Of a stretch of DNA of 64,000 nucleotides, positions 1-13,900 are shown piece by piece. The position numbers and the translations under genes were made by a program. The notes beneath the pieces are model-generated. The model was not told the origin of the DNA, did no database searches, and was given only the letters and a program-made list of their open reading frames with translations. Each line of letters begins with the position of its first letter. Position 1 is the stretch's first letter. Source of the stretch: Callaeas wilsoni (lineage: Eukaryota > Chordata > Aves > Passeriformes > Callaeidae); contig VWPU01009501.1 in the NCBI GenBank assembly GCA_013398955.1, positions 605,844 to 669,843 of the forward strand, in the 5' to 3' direction.

Positions 1-1160
1 CTCATATTTTAATTTTGGAGAGCTTCACAGAGCTTTAATGAGATGCTTTGTAATTTATGGTGTATTTCCCACTTTCTACAGTGATAATTTCTGATAACTT
101 TGAACAAAGTTTCGGATAAGTTTGGGTTCCCTTTAACTTGTGAAATTGGCTTAATTATAGTGCATACAGAGGCTGCAGCAATGTTGTGCTGCTCCAGCAT
201 CCTGGGCAATTCTGAGATGCTCTGAGAAAGAGTCTTTGAGCAACTGATGACTATTCATTGCATTCTTACAGGTGTATGCTTAAGAAAGGCTCACAGAGAG
301 GCACTGAAGCAAAGCCAGAGAAAGAATACACAATTCATGCCTTTGGCTCTAGTCTTTTGGGAAGCTCCCTGGTTTTCAGATTTTGCTTCTCACAACCCTG
401 TGCAAGAACCTCTAGTACCAAAGCTCTCAGGGGTTTGAAAGGCCATGCAGCCAAGTGGACACGACAGATGTGTGGGGGAATGACTGCCTTACAAGCACTT
501 GCCAGGGAGCTGCAGAGAAAGGTGGGATACCTGAGGGTGCCCAATGCCATGACATGGCTCCAAGGCGGTTCAGCTTTCTTAGTTGCTCACAGGCTGGGCA
601 TGTGTGGAAAGCCCCATTGTGGGGTACTCACCAGTGGGTCAGTGCCTTCTGAAGGTCTAATGCTCTGCACCCTTGGGAGAAAGCAACGCCTGCTTTGGGC
701 TCATGCTCCTTTGCCATGGGATGCACTGCACCAACCCAGCCAACAACAGTAATGGCAATGACCAGAGCAGCTACAGTGTTATTGGCCTTCACTTGCTGCA
801 GTCAGCCTGACATGCAGGATGGAGTCATCTGCTGATGCAAGTCTTGTTGGAAGCAAAGTTTGAATGTTCTTCTACAGTGGCATCACAATATCTGTCCCGC
901 CATGACCTCTTGTGCTTCCCAGCAAATCTCTGTAAAAAGAGATCCAGCCATCTTAGGAGACAAAGCAGATGCTTTAAAGAACAGCTATTTGCCGCTCGTT
1001 TCAGCTGACACCACGTACTGGCGTATTTTAAGTGCAGGGACAGCTCATACTGCTTTAGTTCCTACTTCTCTGACTATGCTGGAGAAAAACACCTGACCAT
1101 ACAGAGACAAGTTTCTACATTGCACCAAGTATTGATTTTTGAAGTGTATCTGGGAGCATT

Positions 1161-1212
1161 AAAAAAAAAAAACACAAAAAAACCAAAAGAACCCCAAAAA
1201 AACCCCACAAAA
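1161..1212. repeat. A-rich low-complexity tract
   Basis: A run of twelve A is followed by A-rich sequence broken by short C runs (CCCC between A runs). It could be the eroded poly(A) tail of a retrocopy, but nothing recognisable lies upstream of it and no flanking duplication was seen. Simple low-complexity DNA is the safer call. Confidence 0.75.
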
Positions 1213-4200
1213 CATACCCAGGTTTACTTCATTTACTGGGAAACCTGTGTTTCAAGTCACAAACATTTTGGTTTGCATTAGCAAGACCACACTGACCAAG
1301 GGTATTGCAAAGCTACCCTGGTAGGCTGGAACTAGTGGTAGAGAACAAAGATCTATCCTCTTTTCACTAACAGGAGACACCTTGATACATAAATAATAAA
1401 ATAGGGAAAAGAGAGACAGTGCACCTCAGGAAAAAATATTTCCATTCATAAATGGAGACGTTCACCTACTCTATGTGAACCAAAATAATCAATATCATAG
1501 GTGGCTTGTACCAGGGACCTGCACAGATTTTGCATGAAATGAGCCAGTTATGAAGCATGCTGAAACTGAAATGAGTCAGTGTTAAATAATGCTCTAATTC
1601 CTCTTGGCTTGTTTCAGTGACAAATTCTATCTTAAACAGTTAAATGACTACAAGCTCTGAAATTAAATTTCAGAATGAATAATTAAACAGCAATCTCTGA
1701 TGTCTATGATAAATCACATTCCCTGCTCTAGAAACACTTAGAGTAACAGATACAGGAGTAGATTGGTAACACACTTCTGATTAAATTTAGTCTGCATAGA
1801 ATGGCTTCTCATATATTTCAGTCACCAGTACACTGAAGTAATTTGTATGTTTTATATAATTTGGTTTCATATTAGCAAACAATAAAATAAAAAGTCTCCA
1901 AAATACATTTACATTTGAAAATTAGGTAAATTTGGCTACTTCCCTGGGAAATAGCCAAAAATATAATAATTTAAAACTGAAGTGTATCTTTGGTGAGGTG
2001 TGTACTTAGTCTGGAGCTTTTTACTTGAAGAACAAGTTGAAAAGCTTATTAGAAAGCAACGTTTGCATGTTTGCTTTACAGACAGAAGTTGTTTCAGTTT
2101 AGGAGAAGCTTTCTTTTCCCCTTGACAAAACTCGAATAATCTACACATAGAAGTTTAAATAAAAGCAGAAGAAGGGTGTAAATCAAGAGTTACCTTTCCA
2201 CCTGTTCTCCTTTAATTCACCCCTTCAGCTGTGATATGAGAGAATCTGTTTCGAATTCTTCTTTAGTAGATTCAGATCAGGTACTAGAACATGATGTTTC
2301 TTCAACAATGACTCCTTACTTTGAAGAGGGGTCTCTTCTGCTTCTACCAACAAAGGTCCTGTAGTTGTGAATATTCCCAGGGCTTGAGAGGCTTTTGATC
2401 TTGGAGGCAGGAAGCTATATTCTTGCCCATGTTCAAAAAAATAGGCTGGAAAGTGCTTTACCTTGCTCTAACGTGGAGAGGATTTATCTATAATAGAAAA
2501 GTTATTGAGCACTACAGGCACTTTTGCAAGTCAACTAAATAGGTATTTGTGTCATATGAGTAGAATTTTGACATGATTATGCAAAAGGAACTTCAGCCGA
2601 AGAGTATAAATTTTAACCTCTCAAAGGAGACTGAGCATCAAAACAAATCGTAAGTAAATTTGAAAAATTATGATTTTAAAAGTTAGAAATGGATGATTAA
2701 TGCCAATAATTGTTTTCCTCATGTATAAATACTTCATTTCCTTTTTGGAAAACAGCATTTTCAAAACACATTATTTGCAAAACATGGATTCTCACATGCT
2801 AGCCACCAAGAAACTTTTCTTCTGGGATGAGAATTTTGCTTTTCATACATCAAAGTTAATTGTTTTATCCTTCCTTTAAGTCACATGGATAACACTTCCA
2901 AAAGCCATGGTGACCCACCACAATCCAACAAACATATAACTACCAATTAAATATTTTAAGACTCATGTTACTAGAGCTGCAGTCCTACGACTGCATGCAG
3001 TCCCTTTAAAGAGCGAGCAACAAGAGTAGCCTTACAATTAATCTTGTTAAGTTGAATGAAATTTACTAAGAACAGCCACAGAGATTTTCCCTAAAGGTTA
3101 ATGAGTTACATGTTATGATGGCATTAATGCAAATGTAAAATTTTAGCCAAACCTCTACTTCCTAGTACCATAAAACAGAAAATCTAAAACCTTAAAAATG
3201 CCTGAGAAATTTTGTCATTCCAACTACATTTCTTTGAGGTACTCTCTGTAGAAATCATTCCTTTTGCTCCAGCAGTTAGATTCTGTGCAGAATGTCAGGA
3301 TGAAGGCCTCTTTTCCAACCTTAAAAACCTATAAACCATGAAACATCCCAGAGTGCCAGGTAGTAGATGTTTGGGATAGTGTTTGTGGCTGGAAATGCTC
3401 TGAATTGTTTCTTAGAGCAGGGTACTGCATGTTTGTGGCACTAGGTCAACTGAATTTGTGATGTCATTAAAATGTATCCAGTAATTTCTCCTGTGCATTA
3501 CTATGGATTTAGCATTAGTCAGGAAAAACAAGCAACTGCTTGTCATTGGCTTTGCATGAGAGCTGTATATGATGAATGAAACACAACAGGAGAAACAATC
3601 ACAAGGTCATGAGTAGAGCCTGTTTCTCATAATCTTCTGGTTTTTGTCCTACATGTTTTCATGAAGCACAGTTTTTTGCTGAACCCATGCTGTAAAACTA
3701 AAAAAGCTTCTTTCCAGCAAAAGAGCAGTATTACTCTTGGCCACTTCTCTGGAAACCACATCCCTCTAATAACCTTTCCAATGGACCAGAGTACTGACCC
3801 TCTTTCTGTCTTTATTTCTGCTTTTTTAACAAGTACATGTGGTCTTGTGTTTCAGAATAATGTCAAGCCAGCTAGAAATTAAAAGTGAACATTTTTGACT
3901 CTGATATTACTGAGATCAGTGGCTTTTTCTGGTTTTGGATTACACCCAGATTCAAGGAGCAGAAGAATCTCATTATGTGATCTATATTTTCAGAAGCTCA
4001 CCTCTGTACTTTTTTGAAAACAGTAACCAAATTTTCAAAATAGTTTAGTACTTTATCTACTGATCTGTTTAATTAGCCTGACCAAAATATCACAATGGGA
4101 GCTTCTGGGTAGAGAAAACGTCTGAAAACAGGCCTTTAAATTCTGATCATATATCAGTATATTTTCCTGCACATCTATTGCAATGAATAACCTATACCAT

Positions 4201-7200
4201 CCCCTTGCTTCTCTAAAGCAGCACATTTGCTCTCACACCTGCTTGAAAATCAGCAAATATTGCTGCCCTCTTCAGCCACTGTAAAGAAAGCAAGAGAGTA
4301 CTTTGTGTTCTGGTATAACGTTTTAGTGTCAGATTCATAATCTAATAAAATTTTTCCATTTTCAGTGGTTCAATATTGGACCATCTCTTATTTTCCAGTT
4401 TTTCAGTGATACACAAATGATACTTTAAACTCTTCCAGCCATTATGCAGATAATACTATTTTATCTATTTTATTCTGTTGTTTCACTTCTGCAAAATATT
4501 GGCTCGCATACATGTATAGAATGAGTATGAGTGCCAGGAATTAATTACAAGTTTCCTTTAATTTGAAATTATTACTAGAGCTCGCTTCCTGGCATGGAAA
4601 TACAAGCGGATTTCAGAAGCAAGGTGAATCATTTATTTCAGGTAGGATAGTAATCCAGATGTGAAATATTTTCAAAGGAAAGGAAAATTTGGTTTCATGG
4701 TGACAGTCTGCTGGATCTGGAAGACAAGAATTTTGTGTAACACATTAGATAAGACTTAAACATTGAAAACATATTGGCTGATGTAAAATTATATAACATC
4801 TTGAAAGCATAAAACCATTTATCAACAAAGGGCTGCAAAGCTCCAGGAACTCCCAGTGAATCCAGACTTATCCTCTCAAAGACAGCAGTGACAGAGCTGA
4901 TACAGAACCATTATATCCAGGAAAACTTAAATAGAAATGTGAACTGTAATATGTGCAATGCAGACATTCTAGAAAGCAGCAGTGTGAGCAGATAGTCAGG
5001 GCAGAAAACACTGGAGACTACAGTCTAATCTACACTTTAAGCCAAAATGGCTCATAGGGTTAGAGAAGTTAAAGCTCTCTAGTTTTACAGCCAAAAATGC
5101 ATAAGAGAGCGGTATTACAAATATCACATTAGCCATCTCTTGCTTGTTAAACTGATGAGTCACACTTCAATTCAGGCTTCAAAATGAGCCCAGAAAAAAA
5201 AAATTTTATGTACTTCCTTGACACTGAAAGGCCAGGTTGTATTAATTAATGTACCAGTTTGTAAAAAAGCTGCAAAAGGCTGTTATTCCACTTAGACGTT
5301 GGAGACATAGACAGATGTTCAAGCACCAAGTAGTTTCACCTTCATTTGTTGCCAAAGTTAAATTTCTTTACAGTTAAATTTTTATGCATTTTTTTTTTTC
5401 CATTCATGATCATTTTTCTGTGGTATTTTTGTTTTAGTTTACATCAGCAGAAAAACCTGCATAGTGTTTGTTTATCTAATAAATGCAAAACCTAAGCAAC
5501 AAACTGAGTTTCAGGTTTCTATTCAATATAGTTCAACAGAAGCATGTGCTTATCCTCAGAAAATTAAATCTCTAGCTTTCTTTTGCTATGTAGTCTGTCT
5601 TGTGTCTTAGAAAACAGGTGTTCATTGCTACCCGTGTGCTTCTGAAAATAAAATGATTAATAGAATTATTTTATTTGTCGATCAGCATTAAACTAGAACC
5701 ACCATCGTTCCAATTAAAGAGGGCAAGACTCCCTGTGCACATAGCACAGCATCCTGCACTTCCACATGTGCCATGCCCAGTATTCTGGGCATAGTGAAGG
5801 CCACCCTTCCTGGAAAATTACATGGGCAGAAGCATCCACATGAACAAAGGAGAAGAACATCTTCTCTTCTCAAGGAGTAACTAATCAATATCTACAGAAG
5901 GTGATTCATTGGCCTGAATGTAATCCCTGGAATTCTGCTTGCAAGGTATTAAGGAGTATATGTACTTATACATGGTAATAATTGAAGACTATCAGTGATT
6001 TTCAAGTTAGTAAGTTTGATTTGCTAAGAGCACAGCTAAGACATAATCCAGATAATGAAGGTCTGAAAACGTAGTTGGTCCCTTCCACAAAATCAGTAGC
6101 TATGATCTTTCAGTCAATCTGTTGCTTTGGTTGTGTTTACTTGAGCAGCATCTGTTTCCTGAATTCTGTAATTGACAAAGAACTAGGACAACCCATAAAT
6201 TTATAAAACTTTCAGGAACTGCCACAGAGCCAACAATTATCCAAAGCACATTAAAAAGCCAAGTTGCGACATACCAATAAACACAGGGCTACATAGAACA
6301 ATGATACAGCAATTATGATTTACACTAAAAATAAATATCTCCCAACGGTCCTGCTGTGTCCTCTTCAGGTCTTCAGGCAACTTTCCAGCTCTCAAGCTTC
6401 TTATATAAAGCAAAATTTCCTAAAACAAATAAGCTAAATGGAAGCAGTCTGTCAAGGCCAGCAAACTCATGATTCACAGACACATCTCACGCACCACTGG
6501 AAAAGCAACCCTTCTGCCTTGTATCTCTAACAAGTCAATATTGTCCCTTGTTTTTTGCTACATAACGTCCTATGATTTGGCATAATTGCCCTCTCTAGAA
6601 GGACTTCTGAGGGATTCTTCAGAAGCAAGGCTTTAAAGCTTTCTTTCTGCAGGCTCCAGAAGTCACTCACAATATCTATCTGTGCCTAATAGCATTTTCA
6701 GCTAACCCATTAATGACTGACATGATTCAATTTTTTTAGTACAAACGTGATAATCTGGTTCAATTTACGACTAACATTTCAGCAAGTAAAGAAGCACTTT
6801 TTCTTCTGACTTGTTAGAAGAAATCTACAGAAGTGAACTCTCTAGGTGGTGCCATATTCCTGTAAATCTGAAGACAAGCTCGGGTGGCTAGTGGCGTTAC
6901 CTATCACAAAGACATTAATCTTGTCCCATTTAGGCAAATCGGAGTCTGATAAATTAGCAGAAGTTCATGTGTGACATAAAATGTACCACCCATGCTCGTA
7001 AAGAAAAGCTGGTCTAAGACTTTACCCTTACTTTGTAGTCACAGGCCAATGAGTTTTTGCCTGCACTTATTTTAGAAAAGGTAAGAACTCGCAAAGCCTT
7101 ACCCTTCTTGTGCTCTGGGGAAACCAGATTTATCTTCTAATTGAACACAAGATGGCAGAGCTTCCCAATGGAACTAGCACAACTCTTAGAAAGTTTGGGT

Positions 7201-9060
7201 TATGCCTCCTTTCCTATTTTAAAGGTTTGACATCCACCCCTGCAATGACTCATGGGAACGTCAGTGTCTTCTAGAGACTTACTGGGAAATCAGAATTTTG
7301 CTGCCATGTCTGACCATCTAAGATAAAGCAAATTGTATTATAAGCCAAATTCTCACCCTCTCATCCATTCTGACTAGATGTCAGAGCTTCTTTCATCAAC
7401 TCATCCAGCTGGCAATTTAGATGGATTAATTAACAGCAAAGAAAGATGAATTTTTCTAGTTTTTAATGTAATATTTTTAATTTTTTTAAATTGTTCAATT
7501 CACCTCTAAGATTTCTTTTAAAAAGTTCCTGGTTTATTTATTTTAATTATGCAATATAATTCCTTTGGTTGCAGTGGTACATAAACTCTTTGAGACAGCA
7601 GCAAGTACAATCTAGGTGAATCAAGATTTTACCCCTAATGGTCTGATAAAAGGAAAGGCATCTTTTCTCAGTGAGCAGTTTGCTCATCTTAGAAATACCA
7701 CTGTGTGAAACAATGAGAGGCTTACTAATGCAGAACATTGTGAGAATGGAATATTATTATATCAGCCAAAGTATGTGTGACAAAAGAAGTTGAATGATTC
7801 AGTCAGAAAACCACATGGTGACAGTAATTTTACTTTAAGATGAGCAAATTGGCTCCATTCTCTGAACACCTACCACTCATTATTTCAGATAGATCATATT
7901 CTAATTTGATATATTTTAGTGTTAATTCTTTTCATCCCAGATGATATTTTAATAATTATTAAGATTGAATAATTTTTTCAAAAAGCCTAAGATATCCCTG
8001 ATGGTACTCAGCTTTAGATGTCATTGGAGTAAAAAGATCACATCATTGCAGATCCTTTTCAAGCAGAGGATGCAAAACTGACAATAAGAAAGAAAAGTAT
8101 GTTGCATAGGCAAATTTCCAAGATTATGTTCATTAAATTAATCACTAGGATAATTTACTCAGACTTGAATGAGATCAAGATAAAATTTTTAGTTAAAATT
8201 TATCGGATATTTCAAGCTAAAAAATGTGATGCTGTAAGAGAAAAATCTTTTAACATGTACGAGAATGATATAGAAGAAAATATTATATCTTGATTCTTAA
8301 ATTGTACTTCTCTACATGAAAATCATAGTATGTAGGGCTTATTTTTACCAGTCAGCATAAATATTGAAACGAACTAATCACATAGAAGACAAAAAAAAGG
8401 GAAGCTTGCACAATATATATACATTTTTAATACAAATTAATGGAAACACTTCACCATGCTTAAGAATTTAAAAGATTACTCACTCATAAATATTTATATG
8501 ATGTTACAAAAGTCAAAGAATACCGTTCACTATGACAAAGCAATTTTTACCAAAGGGTGAATATTTTTATTCCCTTTACCTACCAATATTTTCTTGTTCT
8601 TAACTTTCAAGTTAGTTTGTTGCTATAGCTATCAAAAGTTGAAAAAATAAATTACTTTACTTTGCTTTGATCTGATCTCTGAGCACAGGTTATCAGTAGC
8701 TAATGACAACATGAACATGAGGAACCACTGTGTAATTCAGAAAGTTTGGGTTTGTGACCTTGGTATGGAGATTGAGAAACTGAGATGCCAATTCAAACCT
8801 TCCTAGAATCCTTTCAACAACGTGTCTGGATTAGCTGGTCACTCTTGTTTGCTAGAGGGAAGATTTCATCACAGTAAGAAACAGTTGGCCTGTTCTGACT
8901 GTGAGTGACAGTATCTTAGTGATCACCTTGTCCTTCTCCATAACAGGAACTGAATTCAGAGACTAAACGAGCAAAGAAATGTTATAAATGCTTTTCCTTC
9001 TTACAAATTCAAAGACTAGGTTCAATTCAGCAGTGTAAATGGGTAGTTTATATGCTTTTT

Positions 9061-9112
9061 CTTTTTTATTCTTTCAATTGCTTCCTTTCCTTTTTTTTTT
9101 CTTTTTTTTTGA
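9061..9112. repeat. Pyrimidine-rich (T/C) tract
   Basis: This is a T-rich stretch with only C interruptions toward its right side, including a run of ten T, one C, and nine T. It is a polypyrimidine low-complexity tract with no sign of function. Confidence 0.75.
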
Positions 9113-9593
9113 GGGACATGTTTGAGAAAACCATTTATTTTAACCCAATTTAAGATAATGTGAGTTAACTCTGCAGCAAAGCTTCAAACCCATAGTTGAC
9201 TCATCTAGGAACACAATTTTCCAGTACAAGAAAAGAAAGAGTACTATGAATCTCCAGAAGCATTTAAATTTGGTCCAGTATCAATAAAATCAAGGTCATT
9301 ACAGGATTAAACTAAGTAAGTGGTTTTTAAGTTTTTTTTAGCATGACTGTATTTGGTGGCAGTCTTTTCATCAGTATTATTATAGCATGTAGGCCTGTCC
9401 AGAAACATACTCAAAGAATAAATACAGGTAAAACAGCTTGGGCAGAGATTTTTTAATACTTTATGCAAACCAAGCCATAGATATTTTATAAGTATATTCC
9501 CATCACGTGTCCAGTAAATTTTACAGGAAATGCAGTATTTACGTAATTTAAATTATTTTAGCAATAATAAGAGAAAAAAGTAATGAGACTGCA

Positions 9594-10119
9594 TGTACTG
9601 GTTTTGTCTGGTGTAGAGTTAATTTTCTCCATAGTAGCAGGTATGGGGTTATGTTTTGAATTTGTATTGGAAATAGTGTTGATAATTCAGGGATGTTTTC
9701 ATTATTACTGAGCCCTTCCTGCTTCTTACCCCTCCCCACCAGCGAGGAGGCTGAGAGGGGACACATTTGGGACAGCCGATCCCAGCTGACCAAAGGGATA
9801 TCCCACACCGTGGTGTCATGCTCAGCATATAAACCTGGGGAAGAAGGAAGAAAGAGGGGGGAGTGTTCTCACTGATGCCATTTGTTTTCCCAAGGCACCC
9901 TTAGGGAGCAGCCCTGCTTTCCTGAGGATGGCTGAGCACCTGCCTGCCATTGGGGCATTGTGAATGAAATCCACTCTTTTACTTTACCTGTTAAATTTTC
10001 CTCATCTCAACCCATGAGTTTTCTCACTTTTGCTCTTCTGAGTCTGCACCAGAGAGAGGAGGGAAATTGAGCAAGTAAATGTGTGGGGCTTAGTAAACAG
10101 CTGGGGTTAAACCACAGCA
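9594..10119 (+). mobile_element. Solo LTR, type A, copy 1 (avian endogenous retrovirus)
   Basis: This is about 526 bp of LTR sequence with a second, diverged copy in the same orientation at 39758-40336. The copies share a 20-bp block (ctgaccaaagggatatccca) at 9786-9805 and another (caacccatgagttttctcac) at 10008-10027. A TATA-like CATATAAA lies at 9826-9833, which sets the plus orientation. The left end begins TG and the right end finishes in a TTAAACCACA-type terminus that I recall from a common bird LTR family, probably ERVL-like. The flanking 5-mers (CTGCA and CTGGG) match only partly, so no clear target duplication survives. No internal retroviral genes adjoin it. The exact family name is uncertain. 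Confidence 0.82.
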
Positions 10120-10269
10120 CTGGGAAGCTCCATATCAACAAATACAAAAAGCTTGTATATAGGACTGACATATTTAAAGATATCTAACTTATTAATCAGA
10201 ATTTATACTAATCAGATTTCTTCACTTGGAAGTAAAATAAATAAATGAATTGTTTCATAACTGTAGAAT

Positions 10270-10274
10270 CCTGG
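10270..10274. repeat. Left target-site duplication of LTR C
   Basis: CCTGG directly precedes the TG start of the element and recurs exactly after its CA end at 10975-10979. A 5-bp match could occur by chance, but its exact position at TG...CA ends makes a true duplication likely. Confidence 0.7.
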
Positions 10275-10974
10275 TGTTGCAAATGGATGTGGGTGTTTAG
10301 CTAAGCCCCTGCCTTTTGCCCAGGCCTCTGGCAGCAGGCGGTAGCTTTATTGGGGTGGCCAGCACCTCAAGACCCACTTTTGTTCGCAAGTTCTTTAATA
10401 ATGGCTAATTCGGTCTATTATAGAATGAATTATTTATTGAATAGACACAAACCAAACAGACATAAGACTTAAAACAAACTATATACTACACAGGAATAAG
10501 AATAAAAAGAAACTACTAGTAGATATATACAGCGCGAGGTTCAAGGTACCATCAATTTTACAGCTAGTGAAGAAATAATGTAACTTAGGATCCAATGTAT
10601 CTTACCATCCAATTGTTGGTGGGGCACACATCGAGATCCTTTCCCTCAGTTCCCGAGAAAGTAACCGCAGAATCTGCATCCAAACTCCGAGGAGAAGTCC
10701 CCCACGCTCTCAGGGTGTGTGTGCAGAAGGCTTCTGCCTCCGTGATAACGCCTGTGTCTTTTATAGTTTGTAAAACAGTGTCTCTTAGTCAAGAATATCT
10801 CTGTTATCTCTTTCCACATCTGCTCTCCAGACTACAATGTTGATTCTTAGCTGGTGCTTGAGCCCTTTTGGTGCCAGAGAAGACCCCTTGCTGGGCCTTT
10901 CAGCCCCTTGGTTATCTTTTCCATATCTGCATCAACTATCAGTGGTAGAGAGGGGGAGGATATGTCCTGCCACA
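10275..10974 (-). mobile_element. Solo LTR, type C, with 5-bp target duplication
   Basis: A 700-bp element beginning TG and ending CA is flanked on both sides by the direct repeat CCTGG (10270-10274 and 10975-10979). Read on the minus strand it has a TATA box, CTATAAAAG, at 10758-10766 and an AATAAA polyadenylation signal at 10346-10351 near its 3' end. That is the layout of an LTR with U3, R and a short U5. A 5-bp duplication fits an ERVL-like integrase better than the 4 bp of gammaretroviruses, but this is inference. No coding remnants flank it, so it is a solo LTR. It sits only about 155 bp from LTR A and points the other way. Confidence 0.78.
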
Positions 10975-13900
10975 CCTGGACTTATAAAGGAAAAAGTCTG
11001 GTGAATAGACAAATACATTATTTTATTGGTGGGCTTAAGATACAAATAAGAACCTAAAGTGAATTTCCATACTCGTAAAGCTCATTTCATGAACTCCACA
11101 GTGTAGTCCGTGTGACAGCTAACTTAAGAACTGGAATCTGTGATCCTTCAGCGAGGCAACCATGTTGAGTGTACGGCTAGCAAACATGATAGAAAATAGA
11201 TCTAAACTACAGACTACTTGTACAGAGGTTCAAAAATAAGACTTAAGGCTCAAAATATCTTCAAAATACCGGGATAGACACTTTTTTGCTGTCCGAGCAA
11301 AGTATATCCAAAAGCAGCATGGATGCTGATACCCAGACAAGATATTTCTCTGAGAAAGCCCTATACTCCTTAAATGGCACATGGAATATCCAATTTATAT
11401 GCCACATGAAATACTAATATTTTGGAGAAAATCTAAACCCTTACCTCTCTGTTACTGAGATATTTCATTTCAAGCAGCACTCACTTTTTCTTTCTGATCC
11501 ACACATTTTCACCTTCATTTACGCCAGGTTTTGAAACTGCATTAGATTACCTAGCAGTTCCCAGAGAGGGTTTTCTGTTATAACTGCAGGACAAATGAAA
11601 ATGGGGCCTTTCTATTAAAGTGTCTTCACAAATGAAGGAGACAAAATAAATCTCATTGCACCAATAAATAAATATAAAACCTATCCTGTAAAAGATAATA
11701 AATAAATTCTCTGTTATATTACATAGAAAACTGCTTAGAGAAAACCATTGCAAGAGTTAAACAATAAGGACGTACAGAATAAGCATATCATTAGAACATT
11801 TCTACAATACTTGAATGAAAAAATAAGTGGGCCATCTTTCTTTTTCTTCATTTACAATTGTAATTAAGAGATTTTTCCACTTGTGTCTTAGGTCTGAGGT
11901 GGTAATATATATTTTGGACTACTTCAGAAAAAGCAGACCTACAGTGGCTTTTATTAAGTATATCATATCCTCTTAGTCTAAATTTTGTCTCTCAATAATT
12001 CTGTGGTTTGTATTTTTATTACCTTTTTTTTCTTTTAGACCACACAGGCTCTGTCCTAGTATTAATGGAAACTTTATGTGCTTGAGAGCTGGGTTGCATG
12101 GGCTGCACGAGGGTCTTCACAGTCTTTTGCAGCCTGCAGGGGTCATCATTTCTGTTAAGTTCTTTAAGCCATCAAGACTGTATTATTTGTTCTCCAAATC
12201 AATGCAAACCACCTTCTTCAGATTGTATTCTAAATACAGAACTAAAATTTCCACAATTATAATTCACTCAAGATCTTGACTTCCTACTCCTATGATGATG
12301 TCCTTAAGGACACACATTTTTAGGAGGAAAACTGCCTGAATAGCAAACAATTAGCTTGTCAATTTCTGGAGGGGAAGCTGCTTATTATCTGAAGAAGTAG
12401 ATACAATAAAAGTGGAAGAGTTTGGCCTACTCCTTTGGATAAAAAATTAACCCTATCGAATATTTTATTTTCACAGATATGCTGACCACAACTACATTAA
12501 GAAAACTCGTAAGTGATACTGCATGCATTAAACTCCTACAAGCAGTGGCTTAGATCTAAGCCAAAACTAATCCTGACTGTAGCTCTATTATTAGATTCCT
12601 ATGTTGATAGGACAGTTTGCACTGCACTGGCTATCATAATTTCGGGAATGAATGTGAAAACTTTTCTGCCTATAAAAATGTCTTTCACTTGCATAATTAG
12701 TGACCTTTAAAATGAAAGTTTTATTCTAATACAGAAGTGAAATCTAAAACTCAGGCCACCAGGAGTATCTGTGTAGACTAAATGGGAGTGGTAATTGGAG
12801 AGTGATTGCACAGCTGCTGAATAGGGCTCCTTGTTTCTTTGAAATGGAAATATAATGTACTATGTCAATTACATTACAATTACAAAGAGAGGACAAGTGA
12901 TAATCCTAGCATTTGGCTGTTAGTGTTCATTTGAAAGACTCCCTTTTCCCACTGGAAATTGTAATATGCTTGAGTGTGCATAGGAATATGTTCTGTGGGT
13001 GACAAATGGCTGAAGCAGTGTGAGGATTTCTAGCACAGCTACCTCTACCTTTCTATATGTACACATACACACACACACGTACACAGACACACAGACACAA
13101 ATTCTACATTTGTTAGCAGTAGAGATGACAATAAAAATCATTTGGAATTTATCAATAAAGCTAACAAAGTATCCCGCTGGGAAGGCTACGTTCAAAGGAT
13201 TATTTCCTCTCTAACATGAGCTTTTTTTTAAAAATCTTCCCAGAGCCTGGTACTGTTGAAACCCATTCAAAGGCCTTAGAGAAAACAGGTAGGAAATTAA
13301 TTTGTTGGAATAGATACATCCAAATGACATCTGAATCACTGCTTTTCATCACCTCATTTCTACCGGGGTAAAAGAATTCACATTGCTGAATTACTAATGA
13401 GAAAAAATCTGTAAAGACCAGTGTCTGTATATGTCTCTATGCAACACAACAGAGATAGGGCTAAGATATATGTTGTTTCTTACCTTTAAAACAGGCAGAA
13501 TACTTGAACAATTTGGTCTGGGTGTCTTCTACTACAGGCAGACCTTCTGAAAGCAAGTTCATGAGCTATTTATGAGTATATAGCAGTTATTCACACAGTA
13601 GAAAAGCAAGACTGAAATGATATAAGGCTAACCATCAATTTCTTCAAGACCCCAACAAAGGCATTTGAGCAATGATTGTTGGAGAGTGATGGCGGAGGGG
13701 TCAGCAGGCAAGTGTTGTCTTCCATCAGTCATTGGAAATTGCTTATCTTGAAAACCTGAACTAACCCTCCAACTCGGCTTTTTTTCTTCCCCTCATGATT
13801 TTATACCTTTCTTTCACTCTGATTTTCCTGAGTTTCTGGCTTACTAATACTAGCTCAATAAGCACTTGTGTCTTTTTGTTTCCATCTGTCACATCTTTAG

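Larger units (their letters stand above)
1..9593. other. AT-rich non-coding stretch
   Basis: No gene is supported here. The longest open frame (258-752, plus, 164 codons) gives a mixed-composition peptide with no motif I recognise. It lies in a slightly GC-richer patch (about 420-780) where longer chance frames are expected. The remaining frames are under 90 codons. Low-complexity pieces inside are listed separately. A weak resemblance to an eroded CR1 end near 3300-3345 was not strong enough to annotate. Nothing in the stretch suggests an exon series or a promoter. Confidence 0.7.

Noticed and set aside
258..752. 164-codon open frame, the longest in the window
   Set aside because: No recognised domain and mixed composition; a second frame overlaps on the same strand and another on the opposite strand. 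A frame of this length is plausible by chance in six frames of 64 kb.
3300..3345. Possible eroded CR1 3' end (tccaacctta and ctataaacc pieces)
   Set aside because: The match is too short and lacks the 8-bp terminal units.
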